A stretch of DNA of 64,000 nucleotides from Tachypleus tridentatus (GCF_004210375.1 NC_134833.1:21011396-21075395), one strand, 5' to 3'. Shown: positions 46,396 through 57,369, numbered from the stretch's first letter. Notes: generated by a model not told the origin, from the sequence alone. Made by a program: numbers and translations.

Positions 46396-49208
46396 ATGTC
46401 AAGCTTGAAAAAGCAAAAGACACTGCATGGGTTCTTTAAACCCATTCATGAGGCTGAACCTGATCAATCTGCTGCAGCCAATCAGGTTGAATCAGAATTG
46501 TCAGAGTCATCACCGTGGTCTTCTACCGGTGCTGCCACTACCACCTCAGGTCCAGTCTGGTACATTGGAAATTACATTTCTGATGATGTCAGCATTGGTA
46601 AACAGGTAAGTCGACTCCTCATTATAATAATTTTGTATTAAAAATGATGCAAACACTGATGAGTTTTAGACTGAATATTCATTGCTGCTAATGATTGTAG
46701 GCGTACAGCCACATGATGTTAGGCCTGCTCTGTGAAGTACAGCTCCAAGCCTTTCTCTTCGAGGTTATTGTACTCTCCTAACAAACTTTCCTATGTGCAA
46801 AATAACTTAATTAGAACTATGTCTTTCTGTTTCTTTTAGATAAACGCTAAAACCAAAAAATGCCTCCTTGAGAATGCCAGGGAGTGATTATGTTTTCCCC
46901 CAGTGTGGTCCAACAAAGTTGCGTTTTCAGCATCGTTGGCTTTCACAGTGGAGATGGCTACTCTACAGTCAACATGCAAAGGGTTCTTTCTGCAAGTACT
47001 GCTGTCTTTTTGCTCCTGATGGTGCTGGTGTTGGAAGCCAGAACTTGGGACAACTAGGGAAATTTCCATGCACAAACTGTAAGAAGGCTGTTGAAGACTT
47101 CAAGGCACATGAATTGAAACAGTACCACCAACACAGCAAAGAAAAAACTAACAATTTTCTACAGGTCGTAAACACAAGTTCATCTGTGCACTTGCAGCTT
47201 GATGCAACTTACAAGCAAGAAACTGAACAGAACCGACAATATTTAATGTCTATTATTGATACTGTATTGCTGTGTGGGAGACAGGTTTTAGCTTTGAGGG
47301 GAAAATATGATTCTGGTCCAATGTTTGTTGGTGAAACTGATGAGGAGCCCATCAATAATGACGGGAATTTTCGGGCAAATTTGCACTACAGGGCAAAGGG
47401 TGATGTCAAGCTTTCAGCAAGCCTTAAGAGTACAAAGTGGAATGCTACGTATCTGAGTCTTCAAATTCAAAATGATATCATCAGTGCCTGTAATACTCAT
47501 GTTCTTGAACTTTGGTCAACAGGGTTAATGCTGCAAAGTGTTTCTCAGTATTAGCTGATGAAACAACAGATATTTCAGGCGTTGAACAGTTTTCGCTGTG
47601 TGTTAGATATTTGCATGCCAATGACAACTCTGTTGCAATGAGAGAAGATTTTTTACAATTTATAGCTGTTCATGATGTGACAGGCAGAAACTTGGCTGAT
47701 GTTATCATAACCAATCTGACAAAATATGGTATTGACATGGCTTACCTGCGAGGACAAGTGTACAACGGTGGTGCCTCTATGAGTGGGAAAATCAATGGTG
47801 TCCAGAGGCACATAACTGATAAATTCCCACTTGCACCCTATGTACACTGCAGTGCCCATTCCTTAAGCTTGGCAATTTCTGATGCTTGTAAAGAAGTTCC
47901 TGTGCAAAATTGCATGGGAGTAATTTCTAGCATTGAAAACTTTCTCAGTACATCCAAACAAAAGTACGTTTTGGCTCTTTCGGTAAAGAATAAATAACCT
48001 GAATCGAAAAAAATGTTTGAAAGGTCTCTGCCCCACCCGGTGGGTTGAGAGGCATGACTCAGTCATTGTATTTCTACAGGGTGTTCGGAAAGTCACTGTG
48101 CACTTATATATTTATTAAACAGACATGTTTCAATATAGAATACAGGAGGTAAATATGAATGACAGTTATAAACAATGTTGAAAGTGACCCCAGTTGGCAT
48201 CAATACAGGCTTGGATCCTTCTTATTTTGTTTCTAAACATAGCTATCAGCTGCTGGCTTGAAATAGACTGAATAGACATATGATTACAAAACTGCACAGT
48301 GACTTTCCGAACACCCTGTAGAATTAATCCATGCAGTTGTAGATGCCCTTGAGACCATATCAGGTTGGCAAGACAGAGATTCTGCCACGCAAGCCAATCA
48401 GTTGTTGTGTTCTATAACACAGCCAGAATTCATCATCACTCTACTTACCATTGCTAAATTGTTTTCCTTTAGTTTCCATCTGTGCAACTTACTGCAGCAA
48501 CAGAACATTGATTTAGGTGCTGCGATGCGTCACGCAGAAATAGTGGAAGATTTAATCCGTTCACTCAGAAATAATACTGTGAATGAATTTAACAACATTT
48601 TCTGTGAGGCTCAAACTCTGTGTAGTGAGCTTCAAATTGACATCATAATGTCAAGGCAGGCTAAAAGACAGATGTACCGTGCTAACCCACAAACCACTAT
48701 CTCTGAGGAGTACTTTTGTATTGTTGCATTTGTACCATTTGTTGATCACTTTCTTTCACAAATATGTGACCGTCTGTCCAGTCACAAAACTCTCCTTACA
48801 AACTTCATGTATCTACTACCAGCAGGATCTACCACAAAACGGTCAGAACCTACAGCACAACAATGTGATCAAATTAAAGAGTTGGTCAATATATACAAGG
48901 CTGACATTGACAGCACTTCACTAGCTGCAGTAGGTGAACTTAAGGTTTGGTACAAATCACTTGTGAACAACAGACCAAAAAATGTCATAGATGCACATGC
49001 CATGTGCAATGCAGAAATGTTCCCAGTCATTTCTAGACTGTTGAAAGTATTTGCCACGCTGCCCGTGTCAACGAGCTCAATGGAGCGTTCGTTTTCAACT
49101 CTCAGAAGACTCAAAACGTATTTGAGAAATACTCGACCGACGAAGCAAGACGTTCAATCTGAATGGTGTAAATATCTACGGATAAGAATGATAAAAACAA
49201 AAGTTTAA
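46396..49208 (+). pseudogene. hAT transposase (TTF zinc finger, ZMYM1/THAP12-like), broken by frameshifts and a MITE
   Basis: The protein starts MSSLKKQKTLHGFF at 46396. A first exon ends at 46605 before 'gtaagt', and a second begins at 46840 after 'tttcttttag'. A frameshift near 46840-46885 separates this from PGSDYVFPQCGPTKLRFQHR and WLLYSQHAKGSFCKYCCLFA, the TTF-type finger. Then comes a DUF4371-like part, a second frameshift near 47510, and CFSVLADETTDISGVEQFSL, the first catalytic-Asp region. After HCSAHSLSLAISDAC (the H/C motif) a third break follows at about 47985. CPTRWVERHDSV (48031-48066) is the hAT tryptophan motif. The MITE interrupts the coding sequence ten bases later. The last part (48319-49208) ends with the dimerisation region, including SSMERSFSTLRRLKTYLRNT. 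It is a dead transposase and not a host gene. Confidence 0.88.
48077..48318. mobile_element. Mariner-type MITE, 242 bp, with 26-bp perfect TIRs, inside the hAT gene
   Basis: The left end CAGGGTGTTCGGAAAGTCAC continues to TGTGCA and is repeated perfectly in inverse at the right end. TA stands on each side (48075-48076 and 48319-48320). There is no reading frame inside. The host sequence reads VIVFL up to the insertion and ELIHAVVDALE after it, so removing the insert and one TA restores the local frame. The insertion is therefore younger than the hAT copy. Confidence 0.93.
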
Positions 49209-49365
49209 ACCTTAGTGGTGGTTATCATACATTCCTATAGTGGACGAAAAAGAACAGGGGGAAATAGAATCTGAGTTCTAAATTACTACAGCTTTACGAT
49301 ATAACTATGCAAGCAACGACCGGTAATATGTTCCTTCACTTGTCAGTTTGGAGGCCTTTCAAATT

Positions 49366-49602
49366 CAGGCCTGGCGTGGTTTGATGGTTAGGGCACTCAA
49401 CTTGCAGTCACAGGGTTGCGGGTTCGAAACCTCGTTATCGAATGTGCTTGCCCTTTCAGTCCCCACTATTCTTTAGTAAAAGAGTAAACCAAAAGACAGA
49501 GGTTGGTGGAGTTGACTGGTTACCTTTCTTCTTGTTTATCACTGCTAAATTAGGGACGGCTACCGTAGATAGCCTCGTGAAAGTTTGCGCGAAATACGAG
49601 AC
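49366..49602 (+). repeat. tRNA-derived SINE (family A) with an internal deletion
   Basis: It begins 'caggcctggcgtggtttgat', has the box-B core in 'gggttgcgggttcgaaacc', jumps from 'ccctttcagt' to 'ccccactattc', and ends 'gtttgcgcgaaatacgag'. Confidence 0.85.
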
Positions 49603-49922
49603 AAGCCAAACTTTTCCAATCGTGACGTAGCTGTACGCTCTAACAAGCAAAAAAAAAAAAAAATGCTTTTATTATTAACACCGAAACCTCAAGAAACCAT
49701 AAACACAAATGAACAGTCTATATCATATACAAGTAACGCGTAAAAACACTCACAATAACGAAAAACCTAACAAGTGAATCACAAATCCCACAAGCATCAC
49801 AATATAATATTACGAAACAGTAAATCATACGAGAGAAGCCGCCAGAAACATATTCTACGAATTTATAAAACAATGCCTGAACCTTAAGAATCAAGACAGC
49901 AGTACATTAATCATCATAAAGA

Positions 49923-50045
49923 TAGCGCCCCCTCAGTGGCACAGCGCTATGTCTGCGAACTTACAACGCTGGAAGCCGGGCTTCGATACACGTGGTGGCA
50001 GACAAAAGATAACCCATTCTGTAACTTTATGATTAATTAAAACAC
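49923..50045 (+). repeat. tRNA-derived SINE (family B)
   Basis: 'gcgccccctcagtggcacag' is followed by 'cgctggaagccgggcttcgat', 'cgtggtggcagac' and 'tgtaactttatgattaatt', a slightly altered family B copy. Confidence 0.78.
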
Positions 50046-50140
50046 AAACATAAAAATAGCTATAGAACTCTACTCCGACATAAAATACAATTAATTAGTT
50101 GAAAAATCACAAACGTAAATACACTGCTACAATAACCGTA

Positions 50141-50414
50141 TCGGCCCAGCATGGCCAGGTGGGTTAAAGCGTTCAACTCTAATCTGAGGGTCGCGGGTTT
50201 GAATCCCCGTCGCACCAAAAAATGCTTGCCCTTTCAGTTGGGGAATGGGCGTTATAATGTTACAGTCAATTCCACTATTCTTTGATAAAAAAGTTGCGGT
50301 GGGTGATGACGACTAGCTTCCTTCCCTCTTGTCTTACACTGGTAAATTGGGGATGGCTAGCGCAGATAGCCCTCGAATAGCTTTGCGCGAAATTCAAAAT
50401 AAACAAACAATAAC
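50141..50414 (+). repeat. tRNA-derived SINE (family A), full length
   Basis: It begins 'cggcccagcatggccaggtg', carries box B in 'gcgggtttgaatccccgtcg', the body blocks in order, and a tail 'ctttgcgcgaaattcaaaat' with CAAA repeats. A small deletion removes 'agagtagcccaag'. Confidence 0.93.
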
Positions 50415-50792
50415 CGTATCAACTAATAAGTAATCAGAGAGAACAAAAGGGCCTGACCCTATGAAACGAAAGTAGTAATAGAAAACAAAACATCAAACTT
50501 AAACCAGCTTATCAAACAAACATTTCAAGAAATAATTACAGTTCGGGAGGAAGAAAGAGCTTTAACTGGCACTTTACCCTCCCAGGTCACAAAACATAAA
50601 TCTCGATGATGAATGATGATGACATAGCGTGCTATAGAATTCTGGATATCTATATATTGAAATTACCACCTTAAACATCTTGTAAAAAAAAATAAAAAGC
50701 TTGTACTTTGTTTATGCCTCGTGTTAAAATGTCTTTTATCCCTAAGGTTTATTTCACTCGTTCTATAAGACATCTGAAGGAATTGGTTGTTT

Positions 50793-51072
50793 CAATATGT
50801 TTGTTTTTGAACTTTGCGCAAAGCTACACGAGGGCTATCTGCGCTAGCTATCCCTAATTTAGCCGTGTAAGACTAGAGGGAAGGCTGCTCGTCATTACTA
50901 CCCACCACCAACTCTTGGGGCTACACTTTTATCAAAGAATAGTGGGATTGACTGTTAAGTCATAACGCCCCCACGGCGCGAAAGGGCGAACATATTTGGT
51001 GCGACAGAGATTCGAATCCGCACTCCCATATTGCGAGTCGAGCTCCCCTAACCAGCTTGCCATGCCGGGCCT
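50793..51072 (-). repeat. tRNA-derived SINE (family A), full length
   Basis: On the + strand it runs from 'tgtttttgaactttgcgcaa' through 'actagagggaaggctgctcg' and 'gaaagggcgaacatatttgg' to 'ttgccatgccgggcct'. Confidence 0.92.
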
Positions 51073-51440
51073 ATTTCAATTCGAATGGCACCTTATACAT
51101 ACACACGTACACATCCTGTTGTAGTAATAAAAGGCGATCCACAATATTGGATCGTGGATGCGCTAAAAGAGTGACGAATAAATCTCACTGTTCTGTAACA
51201 CAAAAGTGTTTCAAGAGTTGGCAACTGGTGTTTTATTTTAGCTACTTCTCTATCAGCCCAAACACAAGGGTCATTAGGTGCGGACAGATCTTTATGTATC
51301 TTCGCTCGAAAATTGTAAAATAATTTATTATTTTCGTACAGACACTACAGTGAAATTTAAAAAAAAACAATTATGACAAAAATGTAATTGCTCTTTTACT
51401 TTATATATAGAAATGATATAATATGGTCTCTTTTTAATCA

Positions 51441-52018
51441 GTGATGATGAGAAAACCCACTTGTAATTAAATATATATGTGTAAAAACGGCTGGTTTAGG
51501 TTGAGAAAAATTTTATACTACGGTTTATACCATGTAAAAGCTACACTAACAAACACCACACCAACATTATTTACAAAATACAATGTGATAACTGCCACGA
51601 CTTCTATATTGGAGAAACAAGTAGAAAAATGGAAACCAGATTCAAAGAACATAAAAAGTCACCTTCACACGTTTTCGAACACTGCAAGTCAAATAAACAC
51701 AACATAACCATAGAAAACACTCAAATACTAAATAAAGAAAGAAACATAATAAACAAAAGCAAAATTAAAGAAGCCTTACTTATACAACAACTCAAGCCCA
51801 AAATAAACCAATACAAAGGAACACCTCTATTAATAAATATAATCAAACATCTAAGCACGCCCTATACATTCCTACACTCAATTACACAACCCCCTTCAAA
51901 CATGTGGTCAGCTATCGGTCAGTTACCTCTTTCTTTCTTTGTGAACCTGACGATGGCCGAAGGAGGTCAAAACGTTCCCTCCTCAACCCAAACCAGCCGT
52001 TTTTACACACATATGTGG
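51441..52018 (+). mobile_element. Penelope-like retroelement, 3' part with a GIY-YIG endonuclease fragment
   Basis: The + strand frame from about 51530 to 51920 reads YKIQCDNCHDFYIGETSRKM and then ETRFKEHKKSPSHVFEHCKS. The Y..Q..C..C...YIGET..(K)...R..EH pattern with a later H-C pair is the GIY-YIG nuclease typical of PLEs. The terminal segment follows, ending in a hammerhead-like motif (51941-51982) and 'cctcaacccaaaccagccgt'. The left edge carries the same terminus inverted ('taaaaacggctggtttaggt'). The RT is absent, so the copy is strongly truncated. It has one visible frame from 51629 to about 51908 but no start of its own. Confidence 0.83.
51941..51982 (+). ncRNA. Hammerhead-like motif, decayed copy
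   Basis: GTGAAC, CTGACGA, a GGCC/GGTC hairpin and 'AAAACGTT' occur in order, but G12 of the core has become A and the right strand of helix I is deleted, so it is probably inactive. Confidence 0.4.
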
Positions 52019-52457
52019 TCTCTTTTTGTTATTTTCTTTTTACTTCATAATGTTGTTAAGCCTATATTTTAAAACTTGGTAATACTGTGATTCACCTAAG
52101 GCGCGAAGGTATCTGTACTGGTTGGACTTTGATTTGGGAGAGGTGGAAAGTTTATATTTTGCGACCTAAAAGATCATACATTTTGCAGCGCTTTCCAGTG
52201 TATACTTTTAACAGTATAATAAATGTTTATGTGCTTGTAGATTGACTACATTCTGTTTGGACCATCGTGTAATGTTAAAGGGAAAACTTCGAGACAAGTC
52301 ACAGAATAACGTAAATATTGTTTTAAAGTTTAATAAACGTTAAAAGCTATTACTCATAATTATTTTCATTTGAGTCGGAATATAAAAGTCGTATGTTCAG
52401 TCAGAGGGGGCTGCGTCAATATTTCGAATATCCATAACGTTTCGCTTCAATAACGCT

Positions 52458-52733
52458 TAGCCCGGCAGGGCCACGTGTGTTAAGACGTTCGACTCGTAAT
52501 CTGAGGGTCGCGGGTTCGAATCCCCGTCGCACCAAATACGCTCGCCCTTTTAGCCGTGGGGTCGTTACAATGTTACGGTCAATCCTACTATTCGTTGGTA
52601 AAAGAATAACCCAAGAGTTGGCGTTGGGTGGTGAGGGCTGTCTTCCCTCTAGTTTTACACTGCTAAATTAGGGACGGCTAGCGCAGATAGCCCGTGAGTA
52701 GCTTTGCGCGAAATCCAAAACAAGCAAGCAATT
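52458..52733 (+). repeat. tRNA-derived SINE (family A), full length, with a good box B
   Basis: It begins 'tagcccggcagggccacgtg', has 'gcgggttcgaatccccgtcg' (canonical box-B core GGTTCGAATCC), the body blocks in order and the tail 'ctttgcgcgaaatccaaaac'. It is among the best-preserved copies here, but it has lost 'gatgactag' in the body. Confidence 0.93.
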
Positions 52734-53065
52734 AATGACGCTTTCTGTAACTCGTGTCTGCAACTGAAGTTTAGCAATCGTACTCTGTCGTTGAAAAAGG
52801 CATAGAAATGAAACGTTGAAAAGGTGCACTCGTTGGCAATTAGTTGTTGTTCAGTGCAGAGTATTCTACATTGGAAGCAACAGAAAGAGTTGTGTCACGT
52901 GACCCAGTAAAGCTGTAAGTGCTTTTTCGTCAGTCACATACGCATGTGTGTGTGTCTAGCACGTATTAATTTCACATAAGTTGTTTCTGTTGGAAAGCTG
53001 ATAAAAAGTTGAAAATTTGGAGCCAAGAAGTAATGTCATATTCCCAAAGTTGCCTCATTGTACGC

Positions 53066-53306
53066 TAGGCGTGGCCTAGTGGCTAATTTGCAACACTCTG
53101 AATCCAAATATCCTCATTTCGTTACCGCCAAATCGCACTTTGGTGCTGTGGATGCGTTATAAGAGTGTCAGTCAAATCCCACTATAATATTAAAGTAGCC
53201 AAAGAATTGGTGGAACACAATGTTTACTGGCTACCTACTTTTAGTCTGTTAGTTAAAAATTGAGATACAGATGGCGCTTGTATAGCTTTACCCGAAACAA
53301 AAGCTA
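53066..53306 (+). repeat. tRNA-derived SINE variant (family C)
   Basis: It begins 'ctaggcgtggcctagtggct', has 'gcactttggtgctgtggatg', 'caaatcccactataatatta' and 'aagtagccaaagaattggtg', and ends 'tatagctttacccgaaac'. The body blocks differ consistently from family A but are shared with 35735-35990. Confidence 0.65.
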
Positions 53307-53599
53307 TCCGACTGAAGGTCAGCGCTGCCAAGACTAATTTGATAGATTAACGGAAAACAAACTGTTTGAACTTGATTTACGTCTCACGAACACGAACTAA
53401 ATAGAAAATATTCCGGCAACTCTAATTCTCATAAAAATAAGTTACGTTACGACGCGTAAAAAGTCTTACGTTTTTTTTTTTTTCTACAACGTTCTTGCTG
53501 AAAAGAAACGACATGGTCTTTCATCGATGGTAAAGCCAAACCCTCTGTGGCGCTTCTCACTAATTTTTGGGACGCAATATCACGTTCCGATTGCCCAAC

Positions 53600-53840
53600 T
53601 TGATAAGCGTAATTATGCACTCGACACGCTGGTAATTTTCACACCTGCACGCATGCGCTTCGAATATATATATTGCAACTTCTGGTGTGGTTGTCCGTGA
53701 CAACCCTCGGTCAGTTTCACTTCGGCTTCCGCACGTTTAATAAATGATGTCAGGGTTGGGACCAGGTCAGTTTGAATGCACATGCGTTGCATTCTTCCAC
53801 GAGCTCGGCATATTTAAAATAAGTGAGTTTAGAATGTAAA
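53600..53840. promoter_or_regulatory. Promoter-like, less AT-rich segment without a visible gene
   Basis: It contains an NRF-1-like 'cgcatgcgctt' (53650), an 'atatatatat' run (53664) and two arthropod-initiator-like 'tcagtt' motifs near 53712 and 53767. No coding exon can be found just downstream on either strand. It may be a promoter of an exon beyond the window or of a non-coding transcript, or a chance cluster. Confidence 0.2.
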
Positions 53841-54200
53841 GTTGAAGACACACGCAATCATTTTAACAAAACAGCATTGGATTTTTGCACGCAACCGAAC
53901 CAAAGCTTTAAAGTCAATGACACTGTTTTCGTTTTAATACTCTCTGTATATACGAATAGGTTTTGAAATAGTTATTTTCCAGTTGGTTTTATTTTGATTT
54001 ATGAAGTGTTCATGCTAGTTACTATAAATTCTTCATTTAACACGGCACCGTGGACTTAAAGTACCATAAAGTGTGGTTGTTGTTTTTGCTATTTTATTAG
54101 ATTTAAAACCATTACTTATAAATTGTTTCACAGTTTTAATGCAAAAAAAGAAAAAAAATCGTGTCGAAGTAAATATCAAATTTCGAAAGTACAAAAAAAA

Positions 54201-55010
54201 TAGTACTAAGAAATGTCTAACACTAATTGTATGTATGAAAACATTAGTACTAAGAAATGTCTAACACTAATTGTATGTATGAAAACATTAGTACTAAGAA
54301 ATGTCTAACACTAATTGTATGTATGAAAACATTAAGTATGAAAACATTAGTACTAAGAAATGTCTAACACTAATTGTATGTATGAAAACATTAGTACTAA
54401 GAAATGTCTAACACTAATTGTATGTATGAAAACATTAGTACTAAGAAATGTCTAACACTAATTGTATGTATGAAAACATTAGTACTAAGAAATGTCTAAC
54501 AATAATTGTATGTATGAAAATATTAGTACTAAGAGATGTCTAACAACAATTGTATGTAATGAAAACATTGGTACTAAGAAATGTCTAACAATAATTGTAT
54601 GTATGAAAACATTAGTACTAAGAGATGTCTAACAATAATTGTATGTATGAAAACATTAGTACTAAGAAATGTCTAACAATAATTGTATGTATGAAAACAT
54701 TAGTACTAAGAGATGTCTAACAATAATTGTATGTATGAAAACATTAGTACTAAGAAATGTCTAACAATAATTGTATGTATGAAAACATTAGTACTGAGAG
54801 ATGTCTAACAATAATTGTATGTATGAAAACATTAGTACTGAGAGATGTCTAACAATAATTGTATGTATGAAAACATTAGTACTAAGAAATGTCTAACAAT
54901 AATTGTATGTATGAAAACATTAGTACTAAGAAATGTCTAACGATAATTGTATGTCTGAAAACATTAGTACTAACAAATGTCTAACAGTAATTGTATGTAT
55001 GAAAAACATT
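54201..55010. repeat. 44-bp tandem array, about 18 copies
   Basis: The unit is 'attagtactaagaaatgtct' plus 'aacactaattgtatgtatga' plus 'aaac'. In the first third the copies carry 'aacactaatt', and from 54490 on they carry 'aacaataatt'. From about 54526 to 54800 'aagaaatg' and 'aagagatg' forms alternate, giving an 88-bp two-unit period. One copy near 54330 is a partial duplicate. There is no gene. Confidence 0.95.
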
Positions 55011-55069
55011 ATGTTAAATTTTGTTTATTTTATTTTTTAAGTTTTAAAGTATTTGATTTTATCGGTTAG

Positions 55070-55338
55070 GTTTGGTTTATTTTGAATTTCGCGCAAAGCA
55101 ACACGAGGGCTATCTGCGCTAGCCATCCCTAATTTAGCAGTGCAAGACTAGAGGGAAGACAGCTAGCCTTCACCACCCACCGTTAACTCTTGGGCTGCTC
55201 TTTTACCAACGAATAGTGGGATTGACCGTACCCCTGCAACACCACCACGGCTGAAAGAGCGAGCATGTTTGGTGTGACAGGGATTCGAGCCCGGATTACA
55301 AGTCGAGTGCCTTAACTATGTGGCCATGCCGGGCCTAT
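55070..55338 (-). repeat. tRNA-derived SINE (family A), between two tandem arrays
   Basis: On the + strand it runs from 'ttttgaatttcgcgcaaagc' through 'agagggaagacagctag' and 'cgagcatgtttggtgtgaca' to 'tggccatgccgggcct'. The part of the head next to box B has a short deletion ('cccggattacaagtcgag'). Confidence 0.92.
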
Positions 55339-55634
55339 TATCGGTTAGCAATGCATTTTCTGTTACTGTCTAGACAATTTAAAAATACATGCATATTAAA
55401 ATTTTAAAACTTGGACAATAAATAATTTACCAACTCAGTTTTGACATTTATAACGTGAGGATATGCAGACGAAATACCGTTTGGTATTTTTTCGTCTTAC
55501 CACTGATTTTCATACTGAACTAAATCGGGCATCGTTTGGTGTCACTGTAGTGACGTCAAACGGCTGACATAATGTTGTTACATAATTTGACAATTTTAAC
55601 AACGTGGTTTAAATTCTTATAACAAAAGAGAACA

Positions 55635-56780
55635 ATAACTGGTAATTCTTGGATACTGTATTACTTCACAGGAAGTGGCAAAAAAAACTTGGATAAACGA
55701 ACAAACTGGTAATTCTTGGATACTGTATTACTTCAAAAAAACTTGGATAAACGAACAAACTGGTAATTCTTGATACTGCAAGCAAAAAAAACTTGGATAA
55801 ACGAACAAACTGGTAATTCTTGGATACTGTATTACTTCACAGGAAGTTGCAAGAAAAACTTGGATAAACGAACAAACTGGTAATTTTTGGATACTGTATT
55901 ACTTCACAGAATGTGGCAAGAAAAACTTGGATAAACGAACAAACTGGTAATTCTTGGATACTGTATTACTTCACAGGAAGTTGCAAGAAAAACTTGGATA
56001 AACAAACAAACTGGTAATTCTTGGATACTGTATTACTTCACAGGAAGTGGCAAGAAAAACGTGGATAAACGAACAAACTGGTAATTCTTGAATACTGTAT
56101 TACTTCACAGGAAGTGGCAAGAAAAACTTGGATAAACAAACAAACTGGTAATTCTTGGATACTGTATTACTTCACAGGACGTGGCGAGAAAAACTTGGAT
56201 AAACAAACAAACTGGTAATTTTTGGATACTGTATTACTTCACAGGACGTGGCAAGAAAAACTTGGATAAACAAACAAACTGGTAATTCTTGGATACTGTA
56301 TTACTTCACAGGAAGTGGCAAGACAAACTTGGATAAACGAACAAACTGGTAATTCTTGGATACTCTATTACTTCACAGGACGTGGCAAGAAAAACTTGGA
56401 TAAACGAACAAACTCGTAATTCTTGGATACTCTATTACTTCACAGGACGTATTTGGATAAACGAACAAACTCGTAATTCAGGACGTGGCAAGAAAAACTT
56501 GGATAAACAAACAAACTGGTAATTCTTGGATACTGTATTACTTCAGAGGACGTGGCAAGACAAACTTGGATAAACAAACAAACTGGTAATTCTTGGATAC
56601 TGTATTACTTCACAGGAAGTGGCAAGAGAAACTTGGATAAACGAACAAACTGATAATTCTTGGATACTGTATTACTTCACAGGAAGTTGCAAGAAAAACT
56701 TGGATAAACAAACAAACTGATAATTCTTGGATACTGTATTACTTCACAGGAAGTGGCAAGAAAAACTTGGATAAATGATA
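55635..56780. repeat. 67-bp tandem array, about 17 copies
   Basis: The unit is 'aaactggtaattcttggata' plus 'ctgtattacttcacaggaag' plus 'tggcaagaaaaacttggata' plus 'aacgaac'. Variants include 'ggacgtgg' for 'ggaagtgg' and 'caaacaaac' for 'cgaacaaac'. Some copies are shortened (near 55740-55790 and 56450-56490). There is no gene. Confidence 0.95.
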
Positions 56781-56824
56781 CAAAGAATAAACAGACACAT
56801 CAAAATGAAAACTTTTCTAAGTTT

Positions 56825-56868
56825 AGTTTCTGCCACGTTTCTAGCAGACGCCCTTCGTCAGACAGTAA
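56825..56868 (-). ncRNA. Second type of hammerhead-like motif, at the edge of the 67-bp array
   Basis: On the - strand CTGACGA is followed by 'agggcgtctgct', a hairpin of three pairs (helix II), then GAAACGT. The four bases before the core (ctgt) can pair with 'gcag' after the expected cleavage region (helix I, one G-U). The order is that of the motifs in the Penelope termini, but loop and stem sequences differ. The base expected at the cleavage point is G, which a hammerhead does not accept, so this copy should be inactive. Confidence 0.35.
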
Positions 56869-56993
56869 AGACCGCGGTTTTCAATATTATGTTGGTCCGA
56901 ATTGATTTTGTTGTCTGTTGCACTATAAATAATCATGACAAATATTGGTGGAACTTTAAAGAAATGTGTGGTAAAGCAGAAAATGCAGAATAA

Positions 56994-57214
56994 ACACAAA
57001 GTTTTTGTACTGCATGAAGTGCTTTAGCCAATTCTTTATCAATATAGCAAAACGTTATTTTGAATACCATATATTTACACAATTAGGCTAATATAGTACA
57101 TATACTACCAAATTAGGTAAATTTACAATGTATTATTTATATGCATTTCTTTTACGTTTAATATCACAAATGCAACCCTTTTTACACTTTGAATGTTAAA
57201 CATTTTTTCATACT
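56994..57214. other. Intergenic; nothing recognised
   Basis: Short AT-rich stretch after the array and its flank, without a repeat or gene that I can support. Confidence 0.4.
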
Positions 57215-57350
57215 CCGTAAAAAAATAGCCCAAGAGTGGACGATAAGTGTTAGCTAATTGCCTTCCCTCTGCAGTGTATCAGTTCAAGATTAGGGATGGC
57301 TTTGCTCATATACCCATCCTGTGAAAATTGTAGAAAACAAAGAGCGCGTA
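57215..57350 (+). repeat. SINE fragment (family A or C), old
   Basis: 'aaaatagcccaagagtggac', 'taattgccttccctctgcag' and 'gattagggatggctttgctc' follow the SINE body order, with many changes. Confidence 0.5.
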
Positions 57351-57369
57351 GCTGTCTCTATAATTTCGA

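Larger units (their letters stand above)
45875..49212 (+). mobile_element. hAT DNA transposon of the ZMYM/TTF-finger type, degenerate, carrying a nested MITE
   Basis: The left edge 'cagggcgtagtcataaatgg' followed by a G-rich run resembles the termini of this hAT group. The right inverted terminus is not visible after the transposase stop at 49208, so the element is probably 3'-truncated and its right limit is approximate. Inside is a frameshifted transposase gene with one intron (separate entry), interrupted by a mariner MITE at 48077-48318. Confidence 0.78.

Noticed and set aside
46245..49114. Several 60- to 81-codon - strand frames and extra + strand frames inside the hAT transposase
   Set aside because: All lie opposite to or out of frame with recognised transposase motifs on the + strand.
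50141..50230. tRNA-like sequence with a box B (also at 44370-44437, 52458-52535 and 59960-60036)
   Set aside because: These are SINE heads. Each continues into the SINE body, and none folds into a plausible cloverleaf with an intact acceptor stem by eye.
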